A stretch of DNA of 64,000 nucleotides, from the NCBI RefSeq assembly GCF_002441715.1, contig NZ_JXJX01000001.1, positions 124,001 to 188,000 of the forward strand, in the 5' to 3' direction. How positions within the stretch are numbered: position 1 is the first letter of the stretch; the number at the start of each line of letters is the position of its first letter. Origin of the DNA: Pseudolactococcus plantarum. Its GTDB lineage: Bacteria; Bacillota; Bacilli; Lactobacillales; Streptococcaceae. The notes under the pieces were generated by a model, which had not been told where the DNA came from, searched no databases, and saw only the letters and a program-made list of their open reading frames with translations. Made by a program: the position numbers and the translations under genes. Positions 26,100 through 34,565 of the stretch are shown here, piece by piece.

Positions 26100-27494
26100 A
26101 TGTCTTATCAATTTCCAAAAAATTTTTGGTGGGGATCTGCAGCAAGTGGCCCACAAACAGAAGGTGTTTTTGAAGGTGATCATAAAGGCGAAAATATCTG
26201 GGATTATTGGTACAAAACACAACCAGACAAATTTTTTAATCAAGTAGGGCCAAATCTAACATCACAAGTTTATCAAAAATACCAAGAAGATATCCAGTTA
26301 ATGGTAGAAACAGGTCATAATTCTTTTCGAACGTCTATTCAATGGAGTCGCTTAATCCCAGATCCAACAACTGGAGTGATTAATGAAGCAGCAGTCAAGT
26401 TTTATAATCAACTGATAGACGACTTGTTGGCGAACGGTATCGACCCTTTTATTAATTTGTATCATTTTGATATGCCCATGATTCTCCAAGAAAAAGGTGG
26501 TTGGGAAAGTCTTGAGGTTGTCGAGCTTTATGTCGCTTATGCTAAAACATGTTTTGAATTGTTTGGCGATCGTGTTAAAAAGTGGTTTACCCATAACGAG
26601 CCGATCGTGCCTGTCGAAGGTGGTTATCTTTATGGCTGGCATTATCCTGATAAAGTTGATTTAAAAGCAGGCATTCAAGTCCTATATCATGAGGCTTTAG
26701 CTAGCGCTAAGGCGATTGCAGCCTATCACGCCATGGATTTAGATGGTGAAATCGGTATTGTCTTAAATTTGACACCGACTTATCCAAGAGATGAGCAAAA
26801 CGAAGCAGACCTTGCAGCTGCTCAATTTGTAGATGGTTTCTTTAATCGCTCATTTCTAGATCCAGCTGTTAAAGGTCATTTCCCGCAAGATATGATTGAC
26901 TGGGCCAAGGCAAATGAGTTACTCCCTCAAACGACACCAGAAGATTTAGCCATTATCGCAGAGAATATTGTTGACTTATTAGGGGTTAACTACTATCAAC
27001 CGCGTCGTGCCAAAGCAAAAGAAACACCAGTAGAAAAGCGTGAAGCAGGCTTGCTTCCAGAAGACTTTTATGATGTTTATGATATGCCAGGCAAGAAAAT
27101 GAATCCTTATCGTGGTTGGGAGATATACGAAAAGGGAATCTACGATACACTGATTAACTTAAAAGAGAATTATGGTAATATCAGGTGTTATATTTCTGAA
27201 AACGGTATGGGTGTTGAAGGAGAAGAACGTTTTGTCAACAGTAATGGCATGATAGAAGATGACTATCGCATTGAATTTGTGACAGAGCATTTAAAATGGG
27301 TCCATCGTGCTATCCAAGAAGGTAGTCAAGTACAAGGCTATCATATGTGGACATGTATGGATAACTGGTCTTGGTTAAATGCCTATAAAAATAGATATGG
27401 CTTTGTTGCTGTTGATCTCGACAATGATGCAAAAAGAACAATTAAAAAAAGTGGCTATTGGTTCAAAACAGTTAGAGATAACAATGGATTTTGA
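26100..27494 (+). CDS. Family 1 glycosidase, 6-phospho-beta-glucosidase type
   Basis: 464 residues, GH1. Acid/base Glu in THNEP (about 163) and nucleophile Glu in YISENGMG (about 367). The C-terminal KKSGYWFK stretch matches the phosphate-binding loop of phospho-glycosidases, so the substrate is a 6-phosphorylated disaccharide from the PTS. Glucosidase is favoured over galactosidase by the cellobiose-type PTS neighbours, but the sequence alone does not settle it. A terminator follows. Confidence 0.9.
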   Translation: MSYQFPKNFWWGSAASGPQTEGVFEGDHKGENIWDYWYKTQPDKFFNQVGPNLTSQVYQKYQEDIQLMVETGHNSFRTSIQWSRLIPDPTTGVINEAAVKFYNQLIDDLLANGIDPFINLYHFDMPMILQEKGGWESLEVVELYVAYAKTCFELFGDRVKKWFTHNEPIVPVEGGYLYGWHYPDKVDLKAGIQVLYHEALASAKAIAAYHAMDLDGEIGIVLNLTPTYPRDEQNEADLAAAQFVDGFFNRSFLDPAVKGHFPQDMIDWAKANELLPQTTPEDLAIIAENIVDLLGVNYYQPRRAKAKETPVEKREAGLLPEDFYDVYDMPGKKMNPYRGWEIYEKGIYDTLINLKENYGNIRCYISENGMGVEGEERFVNSNGMIEDDYRIEFVTEHLKWVHRAIQEGSQVQGYHMWTCMDNWSWLNAYKNRYGFVAVDLDNDAKRTIKKSGYWFKTVRDNNGF

Positions 27495-27535
27495 TCTCTA
27501 ATGCGTGAAACGTCGCTAATACCAAAAAATAGTTA

Positions 27536-27574
27536 TATCAAAAAAGACGACGATATGTTGTCTTTTTTTGATGT
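27536..27574 (+). terminator. Terminator of the second PTS module
   Basis: ATCAAAAAAGAC and GTCTTTTTTTGAT pair with one bulged T, followed by T-rich sequence. Confidence 0.82.
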
Positions 27575-28161
27575 TAATGGCTGTAGTTTGAATAATGGTA
27601 GATGCTGTATTGATTAGATAACTGTCTGTTTAGTGTGTTAACATAATCTTTAATCTTGTGTGTCATATTGATGTCAATAAATAAGCATCCGTTGACCATA
27701 GTCAGTGTTTTTGTATAGACCAATTATTAAAAAGTTTCATATATTCAACTTTTTAAATATCGTTTTTTTTAATGATAAAATTAAAGGATAAGGTTGATAG
27801 TGTATTGCTTATCAATCTTATCCTGACAAGTCGACAGTCAGGTGTTAAAAATCAGATTCGTAGTCCTAAATTTTTTTGTTTTTATATTTTAAATTATCTT
27901 GATCAAGTCATTTAAAATATGAAGATGTTGCTAGTTTCGCGATGCTCAGTAGTTACTTTTATGATATGTATCGTAATTATAAAAAGACCACATTTGTGTT
28001 GACTGTTTCATTTTAAAATTCAAGTATTGCATTTCTTTTATAATATTAAGCTACGTTTTATTATCAAAATCTATGAATGTACTTGGGGTATGAAGAGCAT
28101 TCTTTGTGAAAATTTGTATGTAGTATTGTTACAATTGTTACTTTTAAAAAAGAAATATCTG
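27575..28161. other. Gene-poor structured region of about 590 bases
   Basis: No convincing open frame on either strand. It has a good promoter (TTGACC 27692-27697, 16-base spacer, TATAGA 27714-27719), then the inverted repeat TTAAAAAGTT/AACTTTTTAA (27727-27756) followed by eight T. A second hairpin, GGATAAGGTTGATA/TATCAATCTTATCC (27786-27823), and a third, CTGAC/GTCAG (27823-27841), come next, then a T-rich stretch at 27870-27885. This could be a small RNA gene of about 45-170 nt; inference only. Confidence 0.4.
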
Positions 28162-28170
28162 TGTTATAAT
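28162..28170 (+). promoter_or_regulatory. Promoter of the SpoIIM-like/MacAB-like operon
   Basis: TGT then TATAAT (28165-28170), an extended -10. A nearly palindromic GTTACAATTGTTAC (28128-28141) lies just upstream and is a candidate operator. Confidence 0.6.
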
Positions 28171-28213
28171 TAAACTCTTTTACAGAACGCACGTAATATA
28201 AAGGAGGATGTGT

Positions 28214-28705
28214 TTGATAAACAAAACTGATGTAAAAAAAGATTTTTGGCTAACTTTTTCGCTTTCGATGATAGGCTTAGTGGTTGGCATATGTATAACT
28301 AAATTATCGGGTGTAGGGATAACGCATGCTCTTAAAAAAATGGCATTCCATGAAATATTTAATCATAATGCAGGAGTCGCTTTATTAATTTTAACTATTG
28401 GGGCGCTGACATTCGGTGTTGGAGGTCTAGTGATTTTATTTCTTAACGGTGTCACAATGGGAATAGCAAGTGGCAGTTTGTCTCTAGAACAAATAATATT
28501 ACTACTGTTACCTTATACCGTATTTGAATTATTGTCATTTGTTTGTGTTGCTTTAGCAGGTATAGCTATTGCTAAAAATATAAGGGAATTTAGGAAAGGA
28601 AAAAAATTTAGCAGTTTAATTAATGACTGGCCATATGTTCGTCTGCTGTTGGCTGTTACCTTCTTTTTATTAGCTATCGCGGGTTTTATTGAGGTCTATT
28701 TATGA
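28214..28705 (+). CDS. SpoIIM/DUF95-family membrane protein
   Basis: 163 residues with about five membrane segments. The family hallmark is seen as LPYTVFELLSFVCVALAGIA (SpoIIM has PHGIFE-type) and FLNGVTMGIASG. The TTG at 28214 is the start because AAGGAGG ends six bases before it; the ATG at 28208 touches the ribosome site. DUF95 proteins occur in circular-bacteriocin clusters as well as in sporulation. It overlaps the next small gene by four bases. Confidence 0.8.
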   Translation: MINKTDVKKDFWLTFSLSMIGLVVGICITKLSGVGITHALKKMAFHEIFNHNAGVALLILTIGALTFGVGGLVILFLNGVTMGIASGSLSLEQIILLLLPYTVFELLSFVCVALAGIAIAKNIREFRKGKKFSSLINDWPYVRLLLAVTFFLLAIAGFIEVYL

Positions 28706-28902
28706 TAAATAAAAAGGAGATGAAACGATTGCTATATAAGAAAGAGGCAACATTACCAAGTTTTATTGAGATATTTTTGTTTATTGCAACCATTTCGGGT
28801 GCTGTTCATTACAAAGCATGGTTTGTTTTGATATTGCTACTTTTAGTTAATTTACCTGAGTTAATCGTTGTGTTTCGTGCAATAAAAAAATATGGTCAAT
28901 GA
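28702..28902 (+). CDS. Small basic membrane protein
   Basis: 66 residues with a basic N-terminus (INKKEMKRLLYKK), two hydrophobic segments and a basic C-terminus (AIKKYGQ). The ATG overlaps the SpoIIM-like stop, so it is translationally coupled. Size, charge and position resemble immunity proteins of circular bacteriocins, but there is no sequence motif to prove this. A possible internal promoter (TATAAT at 28908-28913) follows. Confidence 0.65.
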   Translation: MINKKEMKRLLYKKEATLPSFIEIFLFIATISGAVHYKAWFVLILLLLVNLPELIVVFRAIKKYGQ

Positions 28903-29003
28903 TACTATTATAATGCTAAGAGCTGTTATAGTTAGCGGATCAAATTTTTTATTTGCTAGCAGCACAGCGATAAAGTTAGAGAGGCGTTGATTGAGGATTA
29001 GAA

Positions 29004-30077
29004 ATGAAAAAAATGTATAAGAAACATCCGGTAGTTGTTATATTAACGAGCATTATTAGCATAATGATTATCGGTATAGTGGTTTTATCAACTGTGTTAC
29101 CTAAAGGAAATTCTAGTAAGACGAAAGATTATTCGCTTTACACCGTAAAGGCTCAGGCAGATGATATTTTTAAAGGTAGTGTGATCGCAAAAACATCAAC
29201 AGACTATAGAGATGATGCAGCCCTTGGTGAACTTTCTCAAGTTAATGTTTCAGATGGACAGGAAGTGAAGGCTGGCGATGTTTTGTTGACCTATACAAAA
29301 CCTACTGATGATTTATCAAGCCAAGAGTTTGCGATCAAAGGAGCTGAAAACGATTTAGCAAATGCTCAAGCCGATTTAGCTGAGGCAGAGAAAAAAGATG
29401 TTAAACTGCGTAATGACTTTAACAAGTCGAAAGATGATAGCGAAAGACAAGCCATTAATGCTCAGATTGAAACGAATCATGAGTCTTGGAAAGCTGCACA
29501 ACGTGCGATAACTACTAGTGTGCTAGCACGTGATCAAGCAAAGGCTGCACTGGATGGTCAAAAGGCAAAACAAACAGCTACTGTAACTGCTAAAACGGAC
29601 GGTTTTGTGATTATGGGTAACAAGTCAGAAACGTCACCTTTACTTAGTGTTGTTAGTCGTGATACGCTCGTTAATGGTAAGGTGTCAGAATATGATTACG
29701 ATAAGCTCAAGGTGAACGATGTGGTAACGGTCGAAACGATTGATTTAGCAAAAAAAATCACAGGAAAAATTACCTATATCTCGCCAGTTCCAGAAAAAGC
29801 AAGCTCTGAAACAGCAGCGAGTCAGTATGCGTTTAAGGTTAATTTAGATGAACACTTGCAAAATGGCTATACAGTTCAGATTCATAAAAAAAACGAGACA
29901 CTTTATATTCCTAAGTCTGCTGTTAAAAATGGAAAAGTTTACCTGAAAAATGGGAAAAAATTTGATCGTGTAGCCGTTGAAACTAAGGAAACGACTAGTG
30001 GCTTACAAGTTATCTCTGGTCTAAAGATAGGTGATAAGCTCATCAAGGAGGCATCAGATTATGTTGATACGCCTTGA
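29004..30077 (+). CDS. HlyD/MacA-like membrane-fusion (adaptor) protein
   Basis: 357 residues with an N-terminal membrane anchor (about 10-32), a lipoyl-like segment (VNVSDGQEVKAGDVLLTY), a coiled-coil hairpin rich in A, E, D, K and Q (about 105-190), the second lipoyl half, and a beta-barrel region (VTVETIDLAKKITGKITYI). It should link the MacB-type permease to substrates outside the membrane. The 3' end overlaps the ATPase gene by 17 bases. Confidence 0.85.
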   Translation: MKKMYKKHPVVVILTSIISIMIIGIVVLSTVLPKGNSSKTKDYSLYTVKAQADDIFKGSVIAKTSTDYRDDAALGELSQVNVSDGQEVKAGDVLLTYTKPTDDLSSQEFAIKGAENDLANAQADLAEAEKKDVKLRNDFNKSKDDSERQAINAQIETNHESWKAAQRAITTSVLARDQAKAALDGQKAKQTATVTAKTDGFVIMGNKSETSPLLSVVSRDTLVNGKVSEYDYDKLKVNDVVTVETIDLAKKITGKITYISPVPEKASSETAASQYAFKVNLDEHLQNGYTVQIHKKNETLYIPKSAVKNGKVYLKNGKKFDRVAVETKETTSGLQVISGLKIGDKLIKEASDYVDTP

Positions 30078-30729
30078 GAATATTACAAAAACCTATGCAC
30101 TCGCGAGACAAGAATTTACCGTTTTAAACGCTATCTCATTAACCATTTCTGAGGGTGATTTTGTTGGCATTATGGGGCGTAGTGGGTCTGGAAAGTCCAC
30201 GTTGGTTAATCTAATAGGCTTTCTAGATACGAAATTTAAGGGCACCTACTATTTTGAAGATAAATTAGTCGAACAATATACAGATGATGATTTATCTAAA
30301 ATCAGAAATGAAAATGTTGGATTTGTCTTTCAAAATTTTGGATTGATTGAAAAGATGACAGTTGGGCAAAATGTCGAACTGCCTTTGTTGTACGCTGGTG
30401 TTTCTCATCAGGAAAAAACGCGTTTAGTTTTGGAAAGTTTAGAAAAAGTTGGGTTAGCTGATTTTGTGAATCAGTCTGTCAAACTTTTATCTGGTGGTCA
30501 AAGACAGCGCGTCGCCATTGCCCGTGCGATTGTCAAATCACCTAAATTTATTATCGCAGATGAACCAACTGGTGCACTGGATAGTAAGACATCTCTTGAA
30601 ATCATGCAATTATTTACGGAATTAAATCAACTTAGTGGTGTGACAATTATTTTAGTCACGCATGATGCCAATTTGATGTCGTATTGTACTCGTGAGATTA
30701 AGGTGGCTGATGGTGAGGTGATAATGTGA
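30061..30729 (+). CDS. MacB-type ABC transporter ATPase
   Basis: 222 residues. Walker A GRSGSGKST, Q-loop VFQNFGLI, signature LSGGQRQR, Walker B FIIADEPTGALD and switch His in VTHD are intact. This is the LolD/MacB group, often powering export of peptides or extrusion from the membrane. The start at 30061 follows AAGGAGG. Overlaps both neighbours. Confidence 0.92.
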   Translation: MLIRLENITKTYALARQEFTVLNAISLTISEGDFVGIMGRSGSGKSTLVNLIGFLDTKFKGTYYFEDKLVEQYTDDDLSKIRNENVGFVFQNFGLIEKMTVGQNVELPLLYAGVSHQEKTRLVLESLEKVGLADFVNQSVKLLSGGQRQRVAIARAIVKSPKFIIADEPTGALDSKTSLEIMQLFTELNQLSGVTIILVTHDANLMSYCTREIKVADGEVIM

Positions 30730-31922
30730 ATGTGATTACGATTATCAAAAATGCCTATCAAGCACTTCGCCAAAATATGCGGCGAAGTATTTTAACAATG
30801 ATCGGGATTGTCATTGGTATTGCTAGTGTGATTACAATTTTGTCATTAGGACGCGGATTTGAAGCGTATACAATCAAAAATCTGACAGCTTCTAATGAGA
30901 AAAATGTAGCAGTTAATATTAACTATTCGCCGACAGACTATGAGCAATTCAGTACTAATAAAATGCGTTATTTTTCTGATGAAGATTTGAGAGTTGTGCG
31001 TGACATTGAGGGCGTGGAAAAAGTCGACTATGTTAAATCAGATGACGATTTTTTGACGGTTGAGTTACAGGTAGCAGCAAAAAAGATAACTAGACATCTA
31101 GGCTTTGTTAAATTTGATAAAGAAAGAGTTGTGATTGGTCGCTCGATTACGCCCGAGGAAAATGAAACGCACCAAAGAGTCGCTATCATTAGTCGAGAAA
31201 CAGCAAAAGATATTAATGCTAACCAAGATAGGGTATTAGGAACAGGGATTGAGATAAAAGGTGAGTTGTATCAGATTGTTGGGATTTATGAAAGTGGTTC
31301 ATCAGGTCTATTTGACATGAACCCTGATGTTAAGATTCCTAAAAAGTCCTATCAGTATTATACTAATAATGAAGGGAATCCTACGCAGATAAAAATCACC
31401 GTTGCGAGTGATTATAAGCCAAGTAAAATCGCACAAAAAGTCATCAAGAAACTTGAAACAGTAGGTGTGAGTCGTAATTTTGGAGACTATTCGACTTTTG
31501 ATATGAGTTCGTTAACAGACGGGATTGGCAAAGTTTTGAAGATGTTGACTTACTTTATTTCAGCTATAGCGGGTATTTCTCTCTTTATTGCAGGTGTGGG
31601 TGTTATGAATATGATGTATACATCTGTTTCTGAACGGACACAAGAAATTGGGGTTCGTCGTAGTGTTGGTGCAAGAAGACGTGACATCCGGAATCAATTC
31701 CTGGCTGAGGGTCTAATGCTAACGATATCTGCTGGTGTAATCGGTTATATCATTGGGTATTTAATTGCTCTGCTGGTATCTGCCTTTTTACCATTTAAAG
31801 TCTCACCTGACTTATTTACAATTTCTCTAACGCTAATCATTACAATCGTGATTGGCCTAGTCTTTTCGATCACGCCAGCCAATATGGCTGCACGAAAAGA
31901 TCTGGTTGAGATATTAAGATAA
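30726..31922 (+). CDS. MacB/FtsX-type ABC transporter permease
   Basis: 398 residues with the MacB layout: one N-terminal membrane segment (SILTMIGIVIGIASVITILSL), a large extracytoplasmic domain (about 45-260), then three segments at the C-terminus. The ERTQEIGVRRSVGARRRDIRNQF coupling region is present in part (EIGVRRSVGA). GTG start overlapping the ATPase stop (GTGA). It completes the exporter with the adaptor and ATPase. Confidence 0.9.
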   Translation: MNVITIIKNAYQALRQNMRRSILTMIGIVIGIASVITILSLGRGFEAYTIKNLTASNEKNVAVNINYSPTDYEQFSTNKMRYFSDEDLRVVRDIEGVEKVDYVKSDDDFLTVELQVAAKKITRHLGFVKFDKERVVIGRSITPEENETHQRVAIISRETAKDINANQDRVLGTGIEIKGELYQIVGIYESGSSGLFDMNPDVKIPKKSYQYYTNNEGNPTQIKITVASDYKPSKIAQKVIKKLETVGVSRNFGDYSTFDMSSLTDGIGKVLKMLTYFISAIAGISLFIAGVGVMNMMYTSVSERTQEIGVRRSVGARRRDIRNQFLAEGLMLTISAGVIGYIIGYLIALLVSAFLPFKVSPDLFTISLTLIITIVIGLVFSITPANMAARKDLVEILR

Positions 31923-32006
31923 AGCATTAATATAGATAACTTGCTCTAAGCATTCAGGCAAAAATTTTATTCAAAAGATTTTGTTGCTAGGTTAAATAAG
32001 TTAATC

Positions 32007-32047
32007 AAGAAATTGAACCGGCCTTTTCTAGTTCAATTTCTTTTTTG
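32007..32047 (+). terminator. Terminator of the SpoIIM-like/MacAB-like operon
   Basis: AAGAAATTGAAC (32007-32018) pairs perfectly with GTTCAATTTCTT (32031-32042), then TTTT. Confidence 0.92.
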
Positions 32048-32263
32048 ATGTGTTGACTCAGCTATACAGAAAATCTGGTGATGTCGTCTTTTTTAAGTTT
32101 GCATCCAAAAAATACAGCATGAATCAAATCTTGAAAGATGATAACCAATCTATAAGTCTGTCTAACGAGATAATACCAAGGTATATGAAAGTATATAGTG
32201 ATTGTTTAAGGCTTTCAAATGGGGGAATTACAAGATATAAGGGAACATAGAAGGATAGATCTG

Positions 32264-32279
32264 TGCTATAATGATGCTA
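32264..32279 (+). promoter_or_regulatory. Extended -10 promoter of yunD, leaderless arrangement
   Basis: TG C TATAAT (-10 at 32267-32272) ends six bases before the ATG at 32279; no ribosome site. Confidence 0.7.
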
Positions 32280-33640
32280 TGACTAATCAAGGAAATGTGT
32301 TAAAAATCTTACATTTAAACGATTTGCACTCCCATTTCGAAAATTATCCAAAAATAAAACGCTTTTTTACTGATCAGGCTGTTGGCTATACTGATGTCTT
32401 ACGTTTTGATATTGGGGATAATGTTGACCGCTCCCATGCTTTGACAGAAGCAACTTATGGGCAGGCAAATATCAGTTTAATGAATGAATTGCAGCTAACT
32501 GCTGCAACAATTGGTAATAACGAGGGGCTAGGCTTACCTAAGGAGAGGTTAGATAGTCTTTATCAGTCGGCTAATTTTGATGTTGTGTTAGCGAATCTCA
32601 AAGATAAAGCCAAACAGCCTAGTTGGGCTATTGAGAAAAAAACTGTTATGACCTCTTTTGGCATGACCATCGATATTTTTGGTTTGACAGCACCATACCC
32701 TCTAGCCTATCCACACATGGGGTGGGATATTTTAGATCCACAAGACATATTGGCACAGCAGTTGTCAACATCAACAGCAGATTTTACGATATTATTAAGT
32801 CATTTAGGGTGGCGTTTTGATGAGCAAGCGGCATCGCAGTTTACTAATTTAGATTTGATTTTAGGATCGCATACCCATCATATTTACGAATATGGCAAAT
32901 ATATAGATGGGACAATGCTAGCTGCAGCAGGTCGTTACGGTGAACATGTAGGTGATATTACACTTATCTTTGATGAACATTTCCAGTGTATTCAATCAGA
33001 TATTATTGCTGAGGAAGTTCGCCACCTGCCTTCATTACCTGCAGATAAAACAGTTATAGACGGGTTAGAGATGGAGGGACATGAGTTGTTACAAGCGCAA
33101 CAAATTACCGATTTATCTCATCCGTTCATCAATCAAGCGCCAGATTATACTGCGGCACACGTTGTAGCTGAAATATTGGGTGCTTATTATCAGGTGTCGA
33201 CAGTTGTTATGAACAGTGGGATGATCGTTCAAGATATACCGCAAGTGCTTACGATGGATGCCTTACATGATATTTTACCTCACAGTATCAGAATGGTGAA
33301 ATTAACCGTAACAGGTCGAGAACTAAAAGAGATCATGCAAGAATTACACCAAGTTGGTAATTACTTAAAAACCCAGAAGATCGTCGGAATGGGCTTTAGA
33401 GGAAAAGTTTTTGGTGATATCATTACAGTAGGGTTATCTGAACATCAAGGACAACTTTTTTATCAAGGCGAAGTGATTGATGAAGCTGTATATTATACTG
33501 TATTGGTACCAGATCAGTATATATTTGCGTCTTATTTTCCTATTTTGAAGGCTTCAGGCACTGCAGAAATTCAGTTTCCAAAATTTATGAGGGAAATCGT
33601 CGCGGATTATTTGAGAACGGATAGTTATCCAGAAGTTTAA
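32279..33640 (+). CDS. yunD: YunD-like metallophosphoesterase / 5'-nucleotidase family protein
   Basis: 453 residues. Calcineurin-like metal motifs in order: LNDLHSH, FDIGDNVDRS, GNNEG, LSHLG and GSHTHH, then the C-terminal 5'-nucleotidase domain. No signal peptide is present, so it is cytosolic, unlike secreted 5'-nucleotidases. The Asn in GNNE (usually His) is typical for the YunD group. The ATG at 32279 begins the conserved N-terminus; upstream in-frame codons lie above the promoter. yutD follows, as in other Firmicutes where these genes travel together. Confidence 0.87.
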   Translation: MTNQGNVLKILHLNDLHSHFENYPKIKRFFTDQAVGYTDVLRFDIGDNVDRSHALTEATYGQANISLMNELQLTAATIGNNEGLGLPKERLDSLYQSANFDVVLANLKDKAKQPSWAIEKKTVMTSFGMTIDIFGLTAPYPLAYPHMGWDILDPQDILAQQLSTSTADFTILLSHLGWRFDEQAASQFTNLDLILGSHTHHIYEYGKYIDGTMLAAAGRYGEHVGDITLIFDEHFQCIQSDIIAEEVRHLPSLPADKTVIDGLEMEGHELLQAQQITDLSHPFINQAPDYTAAHVVAEILGAYYQVSTVVMNSGMIVQDIPQVLTMDALHDILPHSIRMVKLTVTGRELKEIMQELHQVGNYLKTQKIVGMGFRGKVFGDIITVGLSEHQGQLFYQGEVIDEAVYYTVLVPDQYIFASYFPILKASGTAEIQFPKFMREIVADYLRTDSYPEV

Positions 33641-33691
33641 CAGGTATGGTAAAAATTACAGTATTTAAAACAAGGAAAGAAATAACAAAAT

Positions 33692-34351
33692 ATGGCAAAA
33701 GTAGTTCCAGAAGAAGAGAAAAATTATAATAAATTTCCTGGTGAGCGTGTCATTGTTGTAGATGACGTGGTGACAATTGGCGATAAAGTGTATCATCTCG
33801 TTCATAATTATCAAGATGGTTTTGATAAAGATAAGTTAGCACAACGTTATTCAGATATTTTTGTAAAGTATGATTATATTGTCGGGGATTGGGGACATGA
33901 ACAACTACGCCTTAAGGGGTTTTTCTCAAGTTCTCGTAAAAAAATTGCTGATGAGTTGAAAATTTCACACTTGGAAGAGTATATTAAAGAATATATGAAT
34001 TATGGAGCTGCATTTTTTGTCTTGAAACGGATGAGAAGTAAAGACATCAAACGCAATGAACCCTTTTTATCAGAAAAAGTCTATGAAGTAGATGCGCCTG
34101 ACATAGCGACGATAGAATTGACTAGCAAAAAAGGTAAGACCAAGAAAACTGCAGTGACTCAAAAGCAGACTAAATCTGTCAAGCGTCAAGGTACTCAAAA
34201 ACAACGTCAGGCAACTAAAGGCACATTTGATCAAAAAGAAAAAGCGTCATCGAAACGACCATCTTTTGACAAACAAGAAGATAAACAAGCGCTTAAACAA
34301 AAAACAACCACTAAACGGCCGGCGTTTGTGGTGAGAACGCGTAATAAGTGA
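33692..34351 (+). CDS. yutD: YutD-like protein (DUF1027) with a basic tail
   Basis: 219 residues. The first 110 or so form the YutD domain (KYDYIVGDWGHEQLRLKGFF, EEYIKEYMNYGAAFFVLKR). The last 85 residues are low-complexity, rich in K, Q, T and R (KRQGTQKQRQATKG, KQALKQKTTTKRPAF), probably disordered and able to bind nucleic acid. YutD is conserved in Firmicutes with unclear function. AAGGAAAGAA precedes the ATG. Terminator follows. Confidence 0.85.
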   Translation: MAKVVPEEEKNYNKFPGERVIVVDDVVTIGDKVYHLVHNYQDGFDKDKLAQRYSDIFVKYDYIVGDWGHEQLRLKGFFSSSRKKIADELKISHLEEYIKEYMNYGAAFFVLKRMRSKDIKRNEPFLSEKVYEVDAPDIATIELTSKKGKTKKTAVTQKQTKSVKRQGTQKQRQATKGTFDQKEKASSKRPSFDKQEDKQALKQKTTTKRPAFVVRTRNK

Positions 34352-34406
34352 TCAGTGCAGTGCGCATATTGTGTTGTACTCATAACCATTTGATATCATA
34401 TTTTTG

Positions 34407-34440
34407 AGATATTGCTAATATGTTTGGCAATGTCTTTTTG
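34407..34440 (+). terminator. Terminator after yutD
   Basis: AGATATTGC (34407-34415) pairs with GCAATGTCT (34427-34435), one wobble, then TTTT. Confidence 0.78.
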
Positions 34441-34549
34441 TATAAGCAAGTACGAAAAATGGGATATAGTTGATGATTTAATGGCTTATCATTTAAAAGA
34501 TGATTAGCACAGTATGACATTTTGTCTATTGCGGTGCTATGCGGTTACA

Positions 34550-34565
34550 TGCTATACTATTAACA
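34550..34565 (+). promoter_or_regulatory. Extended -10 promoter of rlmN, leaderless arrangement
   Basis: TG C TATACT (-10 at 34553-34558) ends six bases before the ATG at 34565; no ribosome site. Confidence 0.68.

Noticed and set aside
32050-32250. 66-codon + strand frame after the SpoIIM/MacAB-like operon
   Set aside because: Starts at a GTG inside the terminator T run, has no ribosome site, and its product has no recognisable features. Treated as spurious.
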